A stretch of DNA of 15,285 nt from an uncultured Bacteroidota bacterium (GTDB lineage: Bacteria > Bacteroidota > Bacteroidia > Chitinophagales > Chitinophagaceae), in assembly GCA_903912405.1 (NCBI GenBank), contig CAIWHF010000220.1, forward strand, positions 1 through 15,285. Direction: 5' to 3'. Made by a program: the position numbers and the translations under genes. The notes beneath the pieces are model-generated. The model saw only the letters and a program-made list of their open reading frames with translations. It searched no databases and was not told the DNA's origin. Positions 6,635-12,991 of the stretch are shown in pieces. Every line of letters begins with the position of its first letter. Position 1 is the first letter of the stretch.

Positions 6635-9247
6635 ATGGATATTAATAAGTTGCATCAATTAGAAGATGCTTATGAACACGCGATAGATGAAAAGGAGAAA
6701 ATAAGCGCCCTAATTGAGCTGGCCTTAGAAACAAGAAGTTTTGATTTGCCAAAGTCGACCGTCATGGCAGAAGAAGTTATTCAACGCGCGCAGCAAATTA
6801 ATTTTACATTAGGTGAAGGTAGAGGATATAATTTATTAGGATTTTGCTTATGGCTGCACGGCGATTATGATGAAGGGTTGGCGATTTTGAATAAAGCAGA
6901 AAAAGTAGCAGTAAAAATTCAGGATCAAAGTTTGTCGGCCCGTATATTTATTAATTACGGCAATATTTATAGAGATTTAGCGCAACTATCTACAGCTTTA
7001 AAATACTATGAAAATGCACTTGTTATTACCGAAAAATTAGAAGATCATTTAAGTCAATCAGTTTGTTTATTCAGTTTAGCAAACATTCATTATGATTTAT
7101 ATGATTATGAAAGTGCGCTTGACTATGCATTAAAATCGTTAGCGATCTTTAGATCCTTTAATGATAGTGTACGTTTGCTACAATTAAATAATACATTGGG
7201 CAACATCTATTTTAAAATGGATGATTACGAAGAGGCCTTAACTTATTTTAAACAAAATGCAGATCAGAACGAACCCGATACTTTAGCATACGCTACAGCA
7301 ATTAGTGGAATGGGAAAGGTGTATTATAAAATGCACAACTTTAAAGATGCAGAAAATTACTTGCAAGATGCGCTTTTACAATCTGAATTATTGCAACATG
7401 TAGAAGTGCAAATTATTTGTAAATTTTATCTGGGGAGATTAAAATTAGATTTAAATGCTTTTGAAGAAGCTCGGCAACATTTTGAAGCTGCATTAGCATT
7501 GGCAAGTGATTACAATAGAAAGCATGATGTGATGAGTATTCATGAATTGCTATCTAATTTATTCGACAAGACAAAAGATATTCCAAAGGCGTTTTTTCAT
7601 TTAAAACAATATGAACAATTAAAAGAAGAAATCTTTTCTCAGGCAACTTTCAACAAGTTAAAGAACATTCAAATTCGTCAAGAAATTGAACTAGCACAGA
7701 AAGAAAAAGAAGTAGCAGAAAAAACAGCCAATTTAAAGCAGCAGTTTATGGCTAATATGAGCCATGAAATAAGAACGCCTATGAATGCAATTTTAGGCAT
7801 GACTAATTTGCTACTCAGTAAAGAGCACTATGGAGAAGAATTAAAATATCTCAAATCGATTCAGCAATCGGCCAATAATTTATTAGTTATTATTAATGAT
7901 ATTTTAGATTTATCTAAAATTGAAGCCGGTAAGATTATCATTGAGCATACAAGGTTTTCTATACCCCAATGTTTGGGCTATATTCAAGATATGTTATCCT
8001 TTAAGGCAAAAGAAAAGCATATCGATTTTGAAATACAAACAGATCCTTCATTGCCAGCTTATTTCATGGGCGATCCAACAAGAATTAATCAAGTATTAAT
8101 TAATCTTGCAGGTAATGCTGTGAAATTTACAGAGCATGGGCATGTTAGCATTAAAACGTGTATAGAAAAAGTAGTTGGATCTACCTATTATGTTGTTTTT
8201 AAAATTTGCGATACAGGTATAGGGATATCTAAAGAATATTTAGATAGCATTTTTGATAGCTTTACACAAGCTGGTACAGATGTAACTCGAAAATTTGGAG
8301 GAACTGGATTAGGATTAACTATTTCAAAACAATTAGTGGATTTAATGAAAGGACAAATCGCTGTTGAAAGCGAGTTGGGTATAGGCACAACCTTTAGTGT
8401 ATTGCTTCCCATTGAATTAGCTGCAGATCAAAATCATATCGATTTAGAAATTGAATTATCTGTCAAAGAGGAGTTGCCTAAAGCTTTGAAAATATTGTTA
8501 GTAGAAGATAATGAGTTCAATAAAATGGTTGCTGAAGACACATTAAAATTATTTTTAAGTCAAGCTCAAATCGATTTTGCCGATAATGGACTAATTGCGC
8601 TTGAGAAAGCCCAAAAAAATGAGTACGACTTTATATTGATGGATATCCAAATGCCTAAAATGGATGGTGTAGAGGCTACCCAACTAATTAGAAAGTTGCC
8701 TTCTCCTTATGGGCAAGTGCCCATAGTAGCAATGACGGCTAATGTTTTTGAAGAAGATATCAAACATTATTTAGCCTCTGGAATGAATGATTATATTGCT
8801 AAACCATTTGAAATAAAAATCCTAATTCAGAAAATACAAAAACTGTTGAATAGCAACAGCAAAACGGACCTTGAAATTACTGATCTTGCAGAAGTAAAGC
8901 CTGCTGCTATGATATCATATACCAATCTGGATTTTTTAAAACAATTTACTAATAATGATCTACAGAAGATGAATAAGTATATTGGGATGTTTTTAGAAAA
9001 TGCTCCAAAACTATTGAGTAGATTAGAAAATGGAATGACAAACCAGGATTTTGAAGAGGTGAAAATTGCCGCTCATTCGCTTAAGCCTCAAATGTCATAT
9101 ATGGGCATTGATGAAGAGGTGAGTCATATTTTGATGATTGAGCAATTGGCAGGTTCTCAAACGCATACGGAGCAATTACCTAATCTAGTCGCAAATTTAA
9201 ATAGAGTTTGCAATCAAGTGTATGCAGAGTTAAATCAAAAAAAATAA
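6635..9247 (+). CDS. Soluble TPR hybrid histidine kinase with REC and HPt domains
   Basis: An 870-residue sensor kinase with no transmembrane segment, so cytoplasmic. Residues about 20-330 are tandem TPR units (for example ARIFINYGNIYRDLAQLSTA, 102-121), a protein-binding sensor region. A charged helical linker (340-370) leads to HisKA with NMSHEIRTPMN and phospho-acceptor His377. The HATPase domain shows the N-box Asn494, DTGIGI (526-531) and GGTGLGL (555-561). The receiver has acidic Glu624/Asp625, phospho-acceptor Asp670 in LMDIQMPKMDG, Thr701 and Lys723. A C-terminal HPt domain has AAHSLKP with His814. All key residues are intact, so a His-Asp-His relay within one chain is expected. The ATG at 6635 is chosen because the earlier TTG opening (6491) would encode the terminator hairpin. 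The next gene, a lone receiver, is the obvious candidate for the final phosphate acceptor. Confidence 0.95.
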   Translation: MDINKLHQLEDAYEHAIDEKEKISALIELALETRSFDLPKSTVMAEEVIQRAQQINFTLGEGRGYNLLGFCLWLHGDYDEGLAILNKAEKVAVKIQDQSLSARIFINYGNIYRDLAQLSTALKYYENALVITEKLEDHLSQSVCLFSLANIHYDLYDYESALDYALKSLAIFRSFNDSVRLLQLNNTLGNIYFKMDDYEEALTYFKQNADQNEPDTLAYATAISGMGKVYYKMHNFKDAENYLQDALLQSELLQHVEVQIICKFYLGRLKLDLNAFEEARQHFEAALALASDYNRKHDVMSIHELLSNLFDKTKDIPKAFFHLKQYEQLKEEIFSQATFNKLKNIQIRQEIELAQKEKEVAEKTANLKQQFMANMSHEIRTPMNAILGMTNLLLSKEHYGEELKYLKSIQQSANNLLVIINDILDLSKIEAGKIIIEHTRFSIPQCLGYIQDMLSFKAKEKHIDFEIQTDPSLPAYFMGDPTRINQVLINLAGNAVKFTEHGHVSIKTCIEKVVGSTYYVVFKICDTGIGISKEYLDSIFDSFTQAGTDVTRKFGGTGLGLTISKQLVDLMKGQIAVESELGIGTTFSVLLPIELAADQNHIDLEIELSVKEELPKALKILLVEDNEFNKMVAEDTLKLFLSQAQIDFADNGLIALEKAQKNEYDFILMDIQMPKMDGVEATQLIRKLPSPYGQVPIVAMTANVFEEDIKHYLASGMNDYIAKPFEIKILIQKIQKLLNSNSKTDLEITDLAEVKPAAMISYTNLDFLKQFTNNDLQKMNKYIGMFLENAPKLLSRLENGMTNQDFEEVKIAAHSLKPQMSYMGIDEEVSHILMIEQLAGSQTHTEQLPNLVANLNRVCNQVYAELNQKK

Positions 9248-9257
9248 AAAGTGTATA

Positions 9258-9285
9258 TTGTATTGACTTTATAAATTTTAGTTTG
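9258..9285 (+). promoter_or_regulatory. Candidate promoter for the receiver-TM gene
   Basis: TTG at 9258-9260 is followed after 17 bases by TTAGTTTG at 9278-9285, seven of eight matches to TAnnTTTG. It is in the 62-base gap after the kinase and would give a leader of roughly 20 bases to the ATG at 9310. There is no terminator in this gap, so read-through from the kinase is equally possible. Confidence 0.35.
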
Positions 9286-9309
9286 TAATTTTCTTAAAAA
9301 TTTAACACT

Positions 9310-9813
9310 ATGGAAGTGCAAGAAAAAAGGTTCGTATTTCTAATCGATGATGAACCAATTCAAAATGAAATGTTGAAAGACTTTCTAGCAGATCGCTTCT
9401 TATCTCACATTAAAACCTTTGATAATGGAGAGGAGGCAATGAAAGAAATGCACTTAGGTCCGGAAGTTATTGTATTAGACTATCATCTAAATGCTCATGA
9501 TAAATCTGCGAAAAACGGAGTAGAGGTTTTAAAAATGATAAAAGACAATTATCCTAAGGTAGAAGTAATTATGCTTTCTGGTCAGGATAAGATCGAAGTG
9601 GCTGTGGAGAGTATGAAATACGGAGCATACGACTATGTATTAAAGGGAGAAACAGCATTTTCTAGAATAGAAAATATCATGAATAATATAAGTGAGTTGC
9701 ATAAATACAAATCCATCAATAACGCCTATAAAAGAACTATTATTTATCTAAGTATTGGCTTGTCGATATTTATTGCCGCTACTTTGTGGTTTATGTTTTA
9801 TAGGCCAATGTAG
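9310..9813 (+). CDS. Single-domain response regulator with C-terminal transmembrane anchor
   Basis: Residues 6-125 form a CheY-like receiver: FLIDDE with Asp13/Asp14, phospho-acceptor Asp57 in VIVLDYHLN, Ser90 in MLSGQ and Lys112 in YVLKGE, the full set for phosphorylation and switching. No DNA-binding or enzymatic output domain follows. After a helical linker with several Lys/Arg (KYK 132-134, KR 141-142), residues about 143-163 form one hydrophobic helix that ends four residues before the C-terminus. The positive charges before the helix predict the receiver in the cytoplasm and the tail across the inner membrane. It is 62 bases downstream of the hybrid kinase and is a likely relay partner of that kinase's HPt domain (inference). 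Length (167 aa) is that of a receiver plus anchor, so it does not look truncated. Output may be through a membrane partner or as a phosphate sink. Confidence 0.9.
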   Translation: MEVQEKRFVFLIDDEPIQNEMLKDFLADRFLSHIKTFDNGEEAMKEMHLGPEVIVLDYHLNAHDKSAKNGVEVLKMIKDNYPKVEVIMLSGQDKIEVAVESMKYGAYDYVLKGETAFSRIENIMNNISELHKYKSINNAYKRTIIYLSIGLSIFIAATLWFMFYRPM

Positions 9814-9831
9814 TTCGAGTTAACTTGCTTC

Positions 9832-9856
9832 AAAAAGCTGCATATGCAGCTTTTTT
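9832..9856 (+). terminator. Intrinsic terminator after the receiver-TM gene
   Basis: A perfect palindrome, GCTGCAT/ATGCAGC (9837-9843 with 9844-9850), is extended by five A on the left and six T on the right (9851-9856), then TTTTTG after one G. It is 18 bases beyond the stop at 9813 and 25 bases before the aminotransferase ATG. Confidence 0.88.
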
Positions 9857-9881
9857 GTTTTTGTAATAAAAAAGAAATAGA

Positions 9882-11072
9882 ATGAAATTTTCCAATAGAT
9901 TAAGTAGAATTTCAGAGCCTCAAACCATTAAAATGGCTAAGCTTACAAGAGCTTTAAAATCTGAAGGGGCTAATATTGTAGATCTAAGTTTAGGCGAACC
10001 AGATTTTGCTACACCTCAACATATAGTGGATGCTGCTACAAAAGCCATGGAGGACGGTTTTACTAAATATACACCGGTAGCAGGTATTCCAGATTTAAGA
10101 AATGCTATAGTTGAAAAATTAAAACGAGATAATAATTTACACTACGCAGCGGAAAATATCATAGTTAGTACAGGTGCTAAACAGTCACTCGCCAATGTGA
10201 TTTTATGTATGATCGATAAAGGCGATGAAGTTATTATTCCAACTCCTTATTGGGTTACCTATAGTGCATTAGTAAATTTAGCGGAAGGTACCGTAAAGCA
10301 TGTTTCTTGTGGGATAGCTACGGATTTCAAAATCACTCCAGCGCAATTAGAAGCAGCTATTACGCCGGCAACTAGAATGTTCATTTTTTCTTCTCCATGC
10401 AATCCTACAGGAAGCATTTATTCAAAAGAAGAATTGGCTGAACTGGTTCAGGTTTTTGAAAAATATCCACAGGTTTATATTGTGAGTGATGAGATCTATG
10501 AATATATAAATTACGTAGGCAAGCATACTAGTATTGCCTCTTTTTCAAGTGTTTTTGATAGAGTCATTGTAGTAAATGGGTTTTCTAAAGGCTATGCCAT
10601 GACAGGCTGGCGTTTAGGTTATATAGCTGCACCTGTTGAGTTGGTCCAAGCTTGTGAAAAATATCAAAGTCAGTATACTTCCGGAGCCAATTCAATTGCT
10701 CAAAAAGCAGGTGTGGCAGCTCTTTTGGGAGATATGACTCCTACTTACAATATGGTTGTTGCCTATAAGCAAAGAAGAGATTATGTTGTAGCTGCACTTC
10801 GTGCTATTCCCCATGTGCAATGTGCCATGCCTGATGGTGCTTTTTATGCGTTCCCTGACATAAGCGCTTTTTTCGGCAAATCTTTTAATGGTAATGTTAT
10901 TCAAAACGACGAAGACCTTTCTATGTATCTATTACATGAAGGACATTTGACTACGGTAAATGGAAGCGCTTTTGGAGAACCCCATTGTATTCGTATTTCT
11001 TATGCAACAAGCATGGAGCAATTAATGGAAGCTATGAAAAGAATGGCTAATGCGCTTTCTAAATTAGTGTAA
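9882..11072 (+). CDS. PLP-dependent class I aminotransferase, aspartate aminotransferase type
   Basis: A cytoplasmic fold-type I transaminase moving an amino group between an amino acid (probably aspartate/glutamate) and a 2-oxo acid. At 396 residues it is full length for the subgroup Ib enzymes typical of many bacteria. Visible features are SLGEPDF (36-42), YTPVAGIPDLR (63-73), STGAKQSLAN (96-105), NPTG (174-177, Asn174 to PLP), SDEIYEY (202-208, Asp203 and Tyr206 to the cofactor), FSKGYAMTGWRLGY (234-247) with Schiff-base Lys236 and Arg244, and Arg371 in RISYA for the substrate carboxylate. Lys100 is where this subgroup carries a residue for the acidic side chain, which favours aspartate. 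Aromatic or prephenate activity cannot be excluded, so no symbol is given. No promoter is visible between the terminator at 9832-9856 and the ATG. The last 9 bases overlap the convergent DUF4296 gene. Confidence 0.95.
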   Translation: MKFSNRLSRISEPQTIKMAKLTRALKSEGANIVDLSLGEPDFATPQHIVDAATKAMEDGFTKYTPVAGIPDLRNAIVEKLKRDNNLHYAAENIIVSTGAKQSLANVILCMIDKGDEVIIPTPYWVTYSALVNLAEGTVKHVSCGIATDFKITPAQLEAAITPATRMFIFSSPCNPTGSIYSKEELAELVQVFEKYPQVYIVSDEIYEYINYVGKHTSIASFSSVFDRVIVVNGFSKGYAMTGWRLGYIAAPVELVQACEKYQSQYTSGANSIAQKAGVAALLGDMTPTYNMVVAYKQRRDYVVAALRAIPHVQCAMPDGAFYAFPDISAFFGKSFNGNVIQNDEDLSMYLLHEGHLTTVNGSAFGEPHCIRISYATSMEQLMEAMKRMANALSKLV

Positions 11073-11414
11073 TTTAGATAGGCTATCTTCCATAATACTA
11101 TAATTGGTGATTACTTTTTGGTAGATACTGTCAAGATCTGAAGGGTGCTTTTTGTACCATTCAAAACTGGTGTTAAATTCTTTAAGCGTTATGTTGTAGT
11201 GTCCTAAAATGGTTTGGTAGAGTGCATTTAAGGAGTCTAGATTGCGATCGCCAGATTGATGAAGGCTGTCTTTTAATAGCGTGCTATAGCTTTCTGCCAA
11301 ATGAATATCAGTTAATATAGCCGCCATTTTATCTTTTTCAATTATATCTTTAGAGTCGCTTTGATTACAAGCAACGAGCAAAAAAAGTAGGGAAGTAAGA
11401 AGAAGATATCTCAA
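11064..11414 (-). CDS. DUF4296 lipoprotein (116 aa)
   Basis: A small lipoprotein with Arg2, a Leu-rich h-region and the lipobox LLVAC, so Cys16 should be lipidated after signal peptidase II cleavage. The mature part matches the DUF4296 pattern of Bacteroidota: IIEKDKMAAILTDIHLAES (24-42), then ITLKEFNTSFEWYKKHP (75-91) and LDSIYQKVI (94-102). The function of DUF4296 is unknown. The start codon is TTG (11412-11414 on the plus strand reads caa). No ATG or GTG is available upstream in frame, and the next Met is residue 30, beyond the lipobox, so TTG is well supported. Its start lies 2 bases after the stop of the upstream lipoprotein gene, which favours translational coupling. Its 3' end overlaps the convergent aminotransferase gene by 9 bases and no hairpin terminator is seen there. 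Confidence 0.88.
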   Translation of the reverse strand: MRYLLLTSLLFLLVACNQSDSKDIIEKDKMAAILTDIHLAESYSTLLKDSLHQSGDRNLDSLNALYQTILGHYNITLKEFNTSFEWYKKHPSDLDSIYQKVITNYSIMEDSLSKLH

Positions 11415-11416
11415 GA

Positions 11417-11881
11417 TTATTTTAAATAAATAGGATTTGTAAATAGGGTATTGCTTTTATGGCCAGCTTTGTCTACCACATACACTTTTAAATATAAAGT
11501 GTCTGCACTTTTGGGTGCAAAAGTTGAATCTATTTTTAATTGCTTACCTGTAATATAGACATTGCATAAGCCTTCAATACCTTTGCCTGCTCCAGGAATG
11601 GCGCCATTAATTTCAGGAAAATAAAAGCGTAAATTTTGGATAGTTCTGCTTTCGTCCATGTAAATATCATAGGATCCAGAGTTTCTGTCAACCCCTAGAT
11701 CGGCGTCTCCGTCATACACATAAAAAGAAATTAATAAACTATCTTTGGGATTGTTTGATTGAAGCGTTTGCTTGCTCAACTTTAACTGTTCGATAGTAGG
11801 AAATACACTATAAAGCGCCTTTTTGCAACTGTAAAAAGAAAGCAGGATAATAGATGTTACTATTAGGAAAAACCTAGACAT
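11417..11881 (-). CDS. Small lipoprotein of unknown function (154 aa)
   Basis: A Bacteroidota-style lipoprotein I cannot assign to a named family. The h-region FFLIVTSIILLSF leads to the lipobox FYSC with Cys19 as the lipid site. The following KKAL is basic, lacking the acidic residues of the surface-export signal known in this phylum, so a periplasm-facing location is likelier. The mature part reads as a beta-rich single domain, with YDGDADLG at 56-63 (acidic, possibly metal-binding), a DESR segment at 76-79, and VVDKAGHKSN at 135-144, the kind of strand-and-turn seen in Ig-like cell-envelope domains. It is the first gene of a two-gene operon with the DUF4296 lipoprotein. Its ATG is only 23 bases from the divergent ATG at 11905, and a perfect TAnnTTTG box lies in that gap. 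Confidence 0.82.
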   Translation of the reverse strand: MSRFFLIVTSIILLSFYSCKKALYSVFPTIEQLKLSKQTLQSNNPKDSLLISFYVYDGDADLGVDRNSGSYDIYMDESRTIQNLRFYFPEINGAIPGAGKGIEGLCNVYITGKQLKIDSTFAPKSADTLYLKVYVVDKAGHKSNTLFTNPIYLK

Positions 11882-11885
11882 ATTT

Positions 11886-11893
11886 CAAAGGTA
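11886..11893 (-). promoter_or_regulatory. Candidate -7 box for the lipoprotein operon
   Basis: Read on the minus strand, TACCTTTG is a perfect TAnnTTTG. It ends 4 bases before the ATG at 11881, so the message would be nearly leaderless. A TTG on the minus strand (11918-11920), inside the divergent gene, is 24 bases upstream, slightly longer than the usual spacing. The 23-base gap leaves no other room for a promoter. Confidence 0.4.
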
Positions 11894-11904
11894 TAACATT
11901 ACAG

Positions 11905-12897
11905 ATGAATTTAGATACAATACATGTTAATGATTTTTTTATTAAAGAAAATAGTGCTTTTGAAAAAAAAGCGCTAGAAATTTTTCATTATCAAGCGGTA
12001 GCTAATGAACTCTACAGAGCATATATACAAGCTATAAAAGTGGATATTAAAGCTGTTGATGCTATTTGTAAAATCCCTTTTTTGCCTATTTCGTTTTTCA
12101 AATCGCATACCATTATTTCAGGGGTATTTGAACCAGAAATTGTGTTTGAAAGTAGCAAGACTACGGGCGAAATAAGCAGCAAACATTGGGTGCGTTCTAA
12201 AACTATGTATCATGAAAATGCTTTGCTTGGTTTTGAAGAGCACTATGGATCTATAAAAGATTATACCATTTTGGCGCTCTTGCCTTCATATCTGGAGCGA
12301 AGCAACGCTTCATTGGTATCTATGGTGTCTTATTTTATGCAGCAGTCTGCTCAGGGTTTTGAAGGTTTTTATTTGCATGATTTTCAAGGATTATTTGATC
12401 GATTGCAGCTATTAATAGAGGGTAATAAAAAAGTTATTTTGATAGGTGTAAGTTTCGCTCTGATGGATTTTGCTGAACAATATCCTGCAGATTTTTCTAA
12501 ACTTATAGTTATGGAAACTGGAGGGATGAAGGGTCGAAAAAAAGAAATCACCAGAATGGAATTGCATGCCTTTTTAAAGCAACAATGGAATTTAGAAGCG
12601 GTGCATGCTGAATACGGCATGACGGAGCTGCTTTCGCAAGCCTATGCCCAATCAAATGGCAGCTTTAAAACCTGTGCTTCTTTGCGTGTTTTAGTTAGAG
12701 ATGTAAATGATCCTTTTGATGTTAGTAATGAAGGGGTTGGGGCACTCAACTTTATTGATTTAGCCAATGTAAGTTCTTGCTCTTTTATTGCTACAGAAGA
12801 TTTGGGTAAAGTGTACACTAGTAGCGACTTTGAAGTGATAGGTAGAATGGATCACACAGCATTAAGGGGTTGCAGTTTGCTTTTGTTGAATCAATAA
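11905..12897 (+). CDS. LuxE/acyl-protein synthetase-like ANL-fold protein
   Basis: This 330-residue protein resembles the LuxE/acyl-protein synthetase branch of the adenylate-forming (ANL) superfamily, whose members activate a carboxylic acid as acyl-AMP. Motifs in order are SSKTTG at 83-88 (phosphate loop, usually SSGTTG), ETGG at 204-207, EYGMTE at 236-241 (adenine/acyl site) and SSDFEVIGRMD at 306-316 (Asp308 for ribose, then GR-D). The large C-terminal ANL domain with its catalytic lysine is absent, as is usual for LuxE. Cys323 in RGCSLL, close to the C-terminus, could correspond to the acyl-accepting cysteine near the LuxE end. No luciferase, reductase or transferase gene (lux) is nearby, so bioluminescence is not implied; the acyl substrate is unknown. 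The phosphate loop has Lys in place of the usual Gly (Lys85). It is divergent from the lipoprotein operon, 23 bases away, with no clear promoter of its own. Confidence 0.82.
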   Translation: MNLDTIHVNDFFIKENSAFEKKALEIFHYQAVANELYRAYIQAIKVDIKAVDAICKIPFLPISFFKSHTIISGVFEPEIVFESSKTTGEISSKHWVRSKTMYHENALLGFEEHYGSIKDYTILALLPSYLERSNASLVSMVSYFMQQSAQGFEGFYLHDFQGLFDRLQLLIEGNKKVILIGVSFALMDFAEQYPADFSKLIVMETGGMKGRKKEITRMELHAFLKQQWNLEAVHAEYGMTELLSQAYAQSNGSFKTCASLRVLVRDVNDPFDVSNEGVGALNFIDLANVSSCSFIATEDLGKVYTSSDFEVIGRMDHTALRGCSLLLLNQ

Positions 12898-12902
12898 AGA
12901 TG

Positions 12903-12938
12903 CTAGGCTTTAAAATCCTAGTTTAAATTTGTTTTTTT
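12903..12938 (+). terminator. Weak terminator-like hairpin after the LuxE-like gene
   Basis: A 5-bp stem CTAGG/CCTAG (12903-12907 with 12917-12921) closes a 9-base AT-rich loop. A T-rich run with seven consecutive T (12932-12938) follows. The stem is short and the T run is not directly next to it, so termination is plausible but weak. The T-rich part overlaps the -33 element of the next promoter. Confidence 0.4.
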
Positions 12939-12959
12939 AAGTCGGAATGTATATTTTTG
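12928..12959 (+). promoter_or_regulatory. Bacteroidota promoter for the M43 metalloprotease
   Basis: TTTG at 12928-12931, a 20-base spacer and TATTTTTG at 12952-12959 match the -33 TTTG / -7 TAnnTTTG consensus exactly with normal spacing. The predicted start of transcription, a few bases past 12959, leaves a leader of roughly 25-30 bases to the ATG at 12992. This is the best promoter in the window. Confidence 0.72.
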
Positions 12960-12991
12960 GGAATTAGTTAACATTAACTATTCTCAAATTT

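Noticed and set aside
11905..12897. Part of a bioluminescence (lux) operon
   Set aside because: Only a LuxE-like protein is present. Neighbours are lipoproteins and a protease, with no luciferase or fatty-acid reductase.
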